A DNA stretch of 15,614 nucleotides, from assembly GCA_029941645.1 (NCBI GenBank), contig JAPYSZ010000010.1, forward strand, positions 5,552-21,165, read 5' to 3'. Positions within the stretch are counted from its first letter, which is position 1; every line of letters starts with the position of its first letter. The DNA comes from Candidatus Poseidoniia archaeon. Its GTDB lineage: Archaea; Thermoplasmatota; Poseidoniia; MGIII; CG-Epi1. Positions 1-4,541 of the stretch are shown here, one piece after another. A program made the position numbers and the translations under genes. The notes below the pieces were generated by a model. The model did no database searches and was not told where the DNA came from. It saw only the letters and a program-made list of their open reading frames with translations.

Positions 1-147
1 AAATTTATCCTGTGCAAAAAAGTCATGTATGATATATGACCAAACAAGTAGCAAAAAGAAAATAATGTAAAGACTAAAGAAAGAAAACATATGGGGCCTT
101 AACTTCATCTTCAATTCTTCACCACCCAAGAGTGTTATATCAGACAT
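1..147 (-). CDS. Membrane protein, N-terminal fragment (possible PH-domain-like family)
   Basis: This is an open reading frame on the minus strand. It starts at the ATG at 147-145 and runs without a stop for 49 codons to the left edge, so only the N-terminus is present. Residues 1-19 are polar and include GGEELKMKLRPH. Residues about 20-40 are strongly hydrophobic (FFSLYIIFFLLLVW) and should be a membrane helix. A short amphipathic 'E-L-x-x-x-L-R-P-H' stretch followed at once by a helix resembles the start of archaeal membrane-anchored bacterial-PH-like proteins, but this is a weak recollection and the rest of the protein is outside the window. The gene is divergent from the SHOCT-motif gene at 229. 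The TTTAAAC sequence within 169-181 is at the right distance for its TATA box, suggesting a leaderless or nearly leaderless mRNA. Confidence 0.55.
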   Translation of the reverse strand, partial: MSDITLLGGEELKMKLRPHMFSFFSLYIIFFLLLVWSYIIHDFFAQDKF

Positions 148-169
148 GATTTGACAACGGATGGGTGTT

Positions 170-181
170 TTAAACGTTTAA
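170..181. promoter_or_regulatory. 12-bp perfect palindrome between divergent starts
   Basis: TTAAACGTTTAA is a perfect palindrome in the 81-base gap between the divergent starts at 147 (minus) and 229 (plus). Measured from the minus-strand ATG it covers about -23 to -34, so it overlaps the expected TATA position for that gene. It also lies just upstream of the plus-strand TATA-like box at 194-204. It could be an operator for either gene, or simply a symmetric TATA element. Confidence 0.4.
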
Positions 182-193
182 CACGACTCCAAT

Positions 194-204
194 ACTTATT
201 TATC
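194..204 (+). promoter_or_regulatory. TATA-like box for the small basic protein gene
   Basis: ACTTATTTATC lies 25-35 bases before the ATG at 229, the usual archaeal TATA position for a leaderless transcript. The core TTATTTATC also occurs on the minus strand before the HD gene (10729-10740), which supports a shared promoter style. No Shine-Dalgarno sequence precedes the ATG. Confidence 0.5.
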
Positions 205-228
205 TGTTTGTATCTGAAGAAAATAAGA

Positions 229-552
229 ATGACCGTTAAGAGACGTATCGTTCGCAAAAAGAAAAAAAATGAAGCCTATGAAGCTCTGGCTAAAGTTTCA
301 GGCGTAGAAGAACTTGAAAGGGCTACTATAATTCTGAAAGAACTAGCACAAAGAAATCAAAGGAAAGAAGATATTAAGAATAAAAAACAAACCTTAAAAA
401 AAATTAAAAAAGAAAAAACAAAGCCCCAAAAAGTTCAACATAATATAAAAGATGAAAAAATTAATCGATTGAAAGAATTGGATAATCTAAGAAAAAGTGG
501 AATCCTTACCAATCAAGAGTTTGAAAGATTAAAAAGTGACCTTATAAATTAG
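229..552 (+). CDS. Small basic protein with C-terminal SHOCT-like motif
   Basis: This encodes a 107-residue, highly charged protein. I chose the ATG at 229 because it follows a TATA-like box at the leaderless distance; the open frame continues upstream to a TTG at 151, but that stretch is promoter-like. Residues 1-13 are very basic (VKRRIVRKKKK). Residues about 14-45 look like an amphipathic helix, and 46-75 is a lysine/glutamine-rich linker. Residues about 78-105 (INRLKELDNLRKSGILTNQEFERLK) match the SHOCT pattern: a leucine-rich helix, a K-x-G-I-L-T turn, then an E-F-E-x-L-K helix. SHOCT motifs are thought to mediate oligomerisation and are often appended to or encoded near membrane and PH-like proteins, consistent with its divergent neighbour. 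The last 11 bases overlap convergently with the transporter gene's 3' end. The biochemical role is unknown. Confidence 0.65.
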   Translation: MTVKRRIVRKKKKNEAYEALAKVSGVEELERATIILKELAQRNQRKEDIKNKKQTLKKIKKEKTKPQKVQHNIKDEKINRLKELDNLRKSGILTNQEFERLKSDLIN

Positions 553-1435
553 ATTCTTTTTCCGATAAAGCCACCATACAAACTCCAAAAAGAACAATTA
601 ATCCTCCAATGAAAACTCCTATACTAGGAACCTCCTCAAAAAAATGCCAAGCAAGAATCCCAGAACCAACTGGTTCCGTGAGTAAAGTTATTGAAACAAC
701 ATACGCTGGTAAAAATGCAAGCGCCCAATTTTGCATTGTATGACCTAATAAAGTTGGTACTAAGGCCATTAAAAAGAAAAGCTGAAAATCAGAATTAGGA
801 ATATTTAAATATTCTAAATCTTGAACTATAACTACAATCCACATAGTTATAGCACTAGACAAGTAAACAACTAGTGCATACGTTGGCAAGCTGATTTCTT
901 TACGAAGCTTACGCCCGCCTAGATAATAAAACCCAGCTAGAATCCCGGAAATAAATGCTAAAACATTACCATCAAAATTACCTGGATCTTGAACTAAATC
1001 TCCCCAAAAAAGAATTAGTATTCCTGATAAAGCTAAACATGTTCCAATTATCCCCTTACGTGTGAGGCCTTCACCAAATAATATCCAACCTATAATTGCA
1101 ACATAAACTATGTGACATGTACCAAGTAATACTGATGCTGCAACTGACGTAGCCTTAACAGAAGATATAAAGAAACCAAAATGGGCCCCTAATAGAATCC
1201 CTATTACTACCATCTCAGTTATACGGGCCCGAGGAAGAGAAGATAGCTCTTGTGCCTTATCTTTAATTAAAAAAGGTACAAAAAGAAGAGTAGCAAAAGT
1301 TTGACGATATGAACCGATAACTAATGGCTCAGTCTCATCTGATGTCCAACGTATTAAAATCGCAGAAGTAGAAATAGCAAACATACCAACTATTAAGGCC
1401 AAATATGGCAATCGAGAATCGTTAGTATTAATCAT
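542..1435 (-). CDS. EamA/DMT-family transporter
   Basis: This encodes a 297-residue integral membrane protein of the drug/metabolite transporter superfamily. It has two tandem EamA units (roughly residues 8-145 and 155-292), each of about five hydrophobic helices, giving ten in all, which is the full length for the family. Recognisable features are the early 'ILIRWTSDETEPLVIGSYR' segment (helix 1 end to helix 2 start), the 'A-T-S-V-A-A-S-V-L-L-G-T' segment in the first unit, and 'LTEPVGSGILAWHFFEEVPS' in the second. Family members export or import metabolites such as amino acids, nucleosides or sugars across the cytoplasmic membrane; the substrate cannot be read from the sequence. The gene lies 34 bases after the TiaS stop on the same strand, so it may be co-transcribed. 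A weak AAATTAA at 1461-1467 could alternatively serve as its own TATA box. Confidence 0.85.
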   Translation of the reverse strand: MINTNDSRLPYLALIVGMFAISTSAILIRWTSDETEPLVIGSYRQTFATLLFVPFLIKDKAQELSSLPRARITEMVVIGILLGAHFGFFISSVKATSVAASVLLGTCHIVYVAIIGWILFGEGLTRKGIIGTCLALSGILILFWGDLVQDPGNFDGNVLAFISGILAGFYYLGGRKLRKEISLPTYALVVYLSSAITMWIVVIVQDLEYLNIPNSDFQLFFLMALVPTLLGHTMQNWALAFLPAYVVSITLLTEPVGSGILAWHFFEEVPSIGVFIGGLIVLFGVCMVALSEKESNL

Positions 1436-1469
1436 CTATTAAGTTTTGATAATAGGGCCCCTTAATTTG

Positions 1470-2765
1470 TTAACCCATTAAAGAAATAGGTGTTGAAAGA
1501 TGCCTTCGAGCTGAAGCTGGAGGCTCATACCATTTTAACTCTAAACCCGATTTAATTTCGATTGGAGGAGGTCTATCATATTTTTCGCCACAATCATTAC
1601 AACGATAATAAGAATCCTTACCGGAAGAATGTGTTCTTTTACCACATTTACAAACTGGATTACTAGGCTTTGAAAAACGAGGAACTAATTCAACAATTTT
1701 TATTTTTTCCAAATTGACTGTCTTGTTTTTGACACTCCCACAAATAATTAGAGAATCTCCAACATCCAATTCATCAATGGTATGTCTGAAATTCTTAGTC
1801 GGTTCAAATGCCGCACACTTTATGGTTTGATTATTTTGGTCATCTACCATAAAAAAACGGTGGCCACCTTTAATCGTAGTTGATTTTGAAGAAACGGAAA
1901 CCTCTAACAATACACAATCACCATCTTTGATATCTGAAGTTTCTTTAAAACAAAGATGATCGTCTGTTGCTTGATTTGTTTTGTATAAAAGCCAACGATC
2001 TGGTTTTTCAGGTCCTAAATTCTGGAAATTGTCAATCAAAGTTTCTGCTTTAATTCCCCTAAACCCCCATAAAACTGGACAAGGCGAATTCGGAACCATA
2101 GCAACTTTTCCATCTAAATCATTACAAGAAAATACACCCTCTAAATTTGATATATTCTGAACTGTATTGGATGAGATGTCTCTATTTGTACCCCATTTAT
2201 CTTCGGCCCTATATCCAATAAGTTCCCAGGTATGGGGTATTTTATTCATGTTATTTGAGTTGCCAGACCAAGCTAAAGAGCACGCGGCCCCGCAAATACC
2301 TCTAGAGCCCCTTAGACCAAAAGTGGAAGTGCCCACAATAGCATCTGAAAGCATTTCTTTGGATACTATACTAGTCACGCCTTGCCAATACAAACCTTCA
2401 GGAAGAAATGAATCTGAAATAACCACGCCAGGCTGAGAATCAGGATGAGAATGTTTTGAAACTAATTTTGATATTCGTTCAATAACTTCGTTTTTATCGT
2501 ATTTAATATCTATCCCTTTTTCAAAAACAAATATTTCTAAATTTTGAAACACACCAATTTTTTGTTTGGGGCCAACTCCTTTACCAAAAGTAAAAGCTAC
2601 AGCTCCATTGCCTCTAGTCTTCCAAGGAACATTTGGATTTAGCCTAACCAATCTAGGGTGACAAATAAGATCAAATTCAGATAGTTCGGCAATTATTTCT
2701 GTTCCTAACCACGTGGTACAACCACCTTTCACAGAATCTGTATCATCAATCCCGATATGTAACAT
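1470..2765 (-). CDS. tiaS: tRNA(Ile2) agmatidine synthetase TiaS
   Basis: This encodes a 431-residue enzyme that uses ATP and agmatine to convert C34 of the tRNA-Ile CAU anticodon to agmatidine, so that it reads AUA. The ATG at 2765 gives the conserved N-terminus HIGIDDTDS (residues 3-11); an in-frame ATG at 2801 would overlap the upstream gene and add 12 atypical residues. Diagnostic blocks follow: GGCTTWLG (14-21), the RLVRLNPNVPWKTRGNGAVA block, GSRGICGAA, TWELIGYR and SPCPVLWGFRG. An OB-fold-like segment spans about 280-357. A zinc ribbon has cysteines at 372, 374, 389 and 392, followed by the family-typical WYEPPASARRHL tail. The first cysteine pair is C-x-C, which I believe is one residue shorter than usual. 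The start lies 5 bases after the preceding gene's stop, so the two are probably translated from one mRNA. Confidence 0.95.
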   Translation of the reverse strand: MLHIGIDDTDSVKGGCTTWLGTEIIAELSEFDLICHPRLVRLNPNVPWKTRGNGAVAFTFGKGVGPKQKIGVFQNLEIFVFEKGIDIKYDKNEVIERISKLVSKHSHPDSQPGVVISDSFLPEGLYWQGVTSIVSKEMLSDAIVGTSTFGLRGSRGICGAACSLAWSGNSNNMNKIPHTWELIGYRAEDKWGTNRDISSNTVQNISNLEGVFSCNDLDGKVAMVPNSPCPVLWGFRGIKAETLIDNFQNLGPEKPDRWLLYKTNQATDDHLCFKETSDIKDGDCVLLEVSVSSKSTTIKGGHRFFMVDDQNNQTIKCAAFEPTKNFRHTIDELDVGDSLIICGSVKNKTVNLEKIKIVELVPRFSKPSNPVCKCGKRTHSSGKDSYYRCNDCGEKYDRPPPIEIKSGLELKWYEPPASARRHLSTPISLMG

Positions 2766-2770
2766 AGAAA

Positions 2771-3352
2771 CTATTCGAAAACGAAAACTCCTTTGGCCCA
2801 TTGTGGAGGTGGCTTAGATTCAGATAAATAGGCTAATTTAATATTTAGATTAATTGCAGTCCCTGCTGGAATATAGGGGTATTCTCCTAATAAACTATAA
2901 ATCAAAATATCAGTTTGACCTCTTTGGTGAAGTTGCTGCAAAAGCTTAACAATATCTATTGTGAAATCATGGCTTTTTGACTCTACGGTGTTAGACCAAT
3001 CAATACCAATAATTACATCTTCTGTATAAGCTAGGGCTGCATCTAATTCATCAAATCCTTGCAAATTTCTTAAAGGAAGAATAACTTTACCTCTATCAGC
3101 CATGATTAAATCAATAATATCTTCACCCCAAATCAATCCAAAATCAACATATGTCTCTGTTTCTGGACTAGAAGATAAAGGAAAGGGATCAGGTCTATTG
3201 CGAATTATTCCACCCATATCCCATATTAATTGCGGACCAGATGTTTCAGGAATCGCTAAATTGGTATCTGATGTTAGAAAACTAAGGCCTTTGGAATCCC
3301 AAATTGGCTTTACTCTTTTACCGTGATTATATGCAATAGCATTCCAAACCAT
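2771..3352 (-). CDS. Unrecognised 193-residue protein between archease and TiaS
   Basis: I do not recognise this protein with confidence. It is soluble-looking, with no signal peptide or membrane helix. It shows alternating hydrophobic strands and helices: IWDMGGIIRN (43-52), FGLIWGEDIIDLIMADRGKVILPL (71-94), LDAALAYTEDVIIGIDW (103-119), then FTIDIVKLLQQLHQRGQTDILIYSLL (130-155). The 'D-x-GG-I', 'V-I-I-G-I-D-W' and 'V-K-L-L-x-x-L-x-x-x-G-x-x-D-I-L-I-Y' blocks faintly resemble the repeating strand-helix units of HisA/HisF-like TIM barrels, but the protein is short for a full barrel and typical phosphate-binding loops are not evident. It lies 34 bases after archease and ends 5 bases before TiaS, on the same strand, so co-transcription with tRNA-maturation genes is likely. 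The ATG at 3352 is the first in frame and I see no Shine-Dalgarno sequence. Confidence 0.8.
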   Translation of the reverse strand: MVWNAIAYNHGKRVKPIWDSKGLSFLTSDTNLAIPETSGPQLIWDMGGIIRNRPDPFPLSSSPETETYVDFGLIWGEDIIDLIMADRGKVILPLRNLQGFDELDAALAYTEDVIIGIDWSNTVESKSHDFTIDIVKLLQQLHQRGQTDILIYSLLGEYPYIPAGTAINLNIKLAYLSESKPPPQWAKGVFVFE

Positions 3353-3375
3353 AACCTGTGAGGAACATGTATAGA

Positions 3376-3399
3376 TTTAGACCTTTCTAAAGGTCTAAA
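3376..3399. repeat. Perfect inverted repeat overlapping the archease stop codon
   Basis: The arms TTTAGACCTTT (3376-3386) and AAAGGTCTAAA (3389-3399) are exact reverse complements of 11 bases with only CT between them; as RNA this would form about a 10-bp stem with a 4-base loop. The archease stop codon (3387-3389) lies at its centre, so the left part of the hairpin is also coding for the archease C-terminus. No strong T-run follows on either strand, so it is not a classic terminator. It lies just upstream of a possible TATA for the 193-residue gene and could be an RNA-processing element or an operator. Confidence 0.55.
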
Positions 3400-3818
3400 A
3401 TAACTACAATTCGTGATGGAGGGCCAACAACAATTTCTAACATGTGATAAGAAACTGCTTTGACTTCAACACCATAACCATGCTTAGTTTCATCATATAA
3501 ATCTCCATATAATTTCCCATGAAGTATATTACAATCACCCATTTTGATATCAATTTCAGCCGATGAGACTATAAAATTCTCTGTGTCAAAAAGAAAAATC
3601 AAATGTGACAGGTAATTTACAAGTAATAAATCTAAATCTGTAGATTCTAAATGAAACTCGAATGAATCTTTATTACTCGGTAATTTCCCCCCTGTAATAA
3701 TTTCTGTAAAAGCTAAACTAATTTCATGAAATGCTTCAGACAAGGTTTCAGCCCCGGCCTCAATTCCTGCATCAGCTGTATGTTCAAAGATTCTACGCAA
3801 CTTAGTGCCAGAAAGCAT
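3387..3818 (-). CDS. Archease, cofactor of the RtcB tRNA ligase
   Basis: This encodes a 143-residue protein of the archease family. In the cytoplasm archease activates the RtcB RNA ligase, speeding guanylylation and turnover during tRNA splicing and RNA repair. The N-terminal block R-R-I-F-E-H-T-A-D-A-G-I-E-A (residues 8-21) is the family signature, followed by 'LSEAFHEISLAFTEIITGG' and 'VNYLSHLIFLFDTE'. The C-terminal 'RIVVILDL' carries the conserved aspartate next to the last residue, which with the N-terminal aspartate forms the metal site in characterised family members. The chosen ATG at 3818 gives the canonical N-terminus; an upstream in-frame start at 3857 would run into the tRNA gene and add 13 unrelated residues. 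The start lies 12 bases downstream of the initiator tRNA 3' end, so the two may share a primary transcript. Confidence 0.93.
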   Translation of the reverse strand: MLSGTKLRRIFEHTADAGIEAGAETLSEAFHEISLAFTEIITGGKLPSNKDSFEFHLESTDLDLLLVNYLSHLIFLFDTENFIVSSAEIDIKMGDCNILHGKLYGDLYDETKHGYGVEVKAVSYHMLEIVVGPPSRIVVILDL

Positions 3819-3830
3819 TGTTAATAAAAA

Positions 3831-3908
3831 TGGTAGCGGGGGATGGATTTGAACCATCGATCTCCGGGTTATGAGCCCGACGGGATTTCCTAGCTACCCC
3901 ACCCCGCT
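3831..3908 (-). tRNA. Initiator tRNA-Met (CAU)
   Basis: This is a 78-base tRNA on the minus strand with the CCA encoded (3831-3833). The acceptor stem AGCGGGG/CCCCGCT pairs fully, with the A1-U72 pair typical of archaeal initiators. The anticodon stem is closed by three G-C pairs (GGG-CTCATAA-CCC), the initiator hallmark; the anticodon CAU is at 3871-3873. The T arm is GATGG-TTCAAAT-CCATC. There is no intron. These identity features argue against elongator Met and against the tRNA-Ile2 that is the substrate of the nearby TiaS. Five T residues follow the CCA directly, which could help 3'-end formation before the archease start. Confidence 0.95.
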
Positions 3909-3950
3909 ACGTTAAAACTAGGGTTAATCAGACTCCAGAGTATTTCCACT

Positions 3951-3960
3951 CTAAAATAAG
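3951..3960 (-). promoter_or_regulatory. TATA-like box for the tRNA (and archease) transcript
   Basis: CTTATTTTAG on the minus strand lies 43-52 bases before the mature tRNA 5' end. Transcription would start roughly 20 bases upstream of the tRNA and leave a short 5' leader for RNase P. A small inverted repeat, AGAGT/ACTCT (3937-3941 and 3948-3952), touches it. Confidence 0.4.
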
Positions 3961-3990
3961 CCTGATATAAAATCTTGTCAGTGCCAAGTC

Positions 3991-4000
3991 ATAAATATAT
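3991..4000 (+). promoter_or_regulatory. TATA-like box for the zinc-ribbon membrane protein
   Basis: ATAAATATAT lies 19-28 bases before the GTG at 4019, close to the distance expected if transcription begins at the start codon itself. It also settles the start: an in-frame TAA at 3992-3994 closes the frame upstream and no other start codon intervenes. Confidence 0.55.
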
Positions 4001-4018
4001 TGCTATCCTAAATTCAAT

Positions 4019-4540
4019 GTGACTGATATCGGTGGGATACTCGAATATATTAAAAATCAAATAGAAAATTTGACGATTAACTATGTTATTTTGATATTAG
4101 TAGCATCCCTAATATTGTTGTATTTTCTTCTAACAAAGACACAGAGAGGTAGAGAAGTAAGAAAGAGATTTAGAATACTACCTAGGTTAATACCTTTAGA
4201 TGATGATTATGAAACCGATGTTAAAGAACCTGAAAATTTAGATGGGAGTAATAGACAATTAAAAGGCGAAATTATTGATAATGAACATGAAATTCTAAAC
4301 CAATTATTGGGGCAAGAGGGAACTGAAGAATTGAGTGGATTTGAAGATGTGGATGCTGTGCCTGCCGAAGAACAGGACCTAAATGTACCATTGGCAAATC
4401 AGATTTTTAAGAGTATGAGTGGACAAACAAAGTCTGTTTCTGATGAGCAAGAATTTTGTGCTGAATGTAAAAAACCCGTAAAAGCTGAGTGGAAAGCATG
4501 CCCTTTTTGTGGTGAATTTCTTGAGATATACGGAAATTAA
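4019..4540 (+). CDS. Single-pass membrane protein with C-terminal zinc ribbon
   Basis: This encodes a 173-residue protein of unknown function. The start is GTG at 4019; the overlapping ATG at 4017 runs straight into TGA, and an in-frame stop lies shortly upstream. Residues 21-38 form a clear membrane helix (NYVILILVASLILLYFLL), followed by a basic stretch (KTQRGREVRKRFR) that should stay in the cytoplasm. Residues about 59-140 are acidic and probably disordered. A zinc ribbon follows, with cysteines at 147, 150, 161 and 164 in CAEC and CPFC knuckles. This architecture suggests a membrane-tethered cytoplasmic zinc ribbon that could bind a protein or nucleic-acid partner. It diverges from the tRNA transcript. 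Its 3' end stops one base short of the convergent surface protein gene. Confidence 0.8.
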   Translation: MTDIGGILEYIKNQIENLTINYVILILVASLILLYFLLTKTQRGREVRKRFRILPRLIPLDDDYETDVKEPENLDGSNRQLKGEIIDNEHEILNQLLGQEGTEELSGFEDVDAVPAEEQDLNVPLANQIFKSMSGQTKSVSDEQEFCAECKKPVKAEWKACPFCGEFLEIYGN

Positions 4541-4541
4541 A

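Noticed and set aside
151..228. TTG-initiated extension of the SHOCT-motif protein
   Set aside because: The stretch contains the TATA-like box and the palindrome, and the added residues do not resemble the rest of the protein.
542..552. The 11-base convergent overlap between the SHOCT gene and the transporter as a sign of frameshift or truncation
   Set aside because: Both proteins end at sensible family positions; short convergent overlaps are common in compact genomes.
2766..2801. Upstream ATG for TiaS at 2801
   Set aside because: It would overlap the preceding gene by 31 bases and place 12 extra residues before the conserved HIGIDDTDS start.
3819..3857. N-terminal extension of archease beginning at 3857
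   Set aside because: The extension would translate the tRNA 3' end and adds 13 residues before the conserved archease N-terminus; the ATG at 3818 fits the family.
3831..3908. The CAU tRNA as tRNA-Ile2, the substrate of the nearby TiaS
   Set aside because: The A1-U72 pair and three G-C pairs next to the anticodon loop are initiator features; tRNA-Ile2 lacks this combination.
3927..3966. Nested inverted repeats (ATCAG/CTGAT around AGAGT/ACTCT) upstream of the tRNA as an operator
   Set aside because: The arms are only 5 bases each in AT-rich sequence, which is expected by chance.
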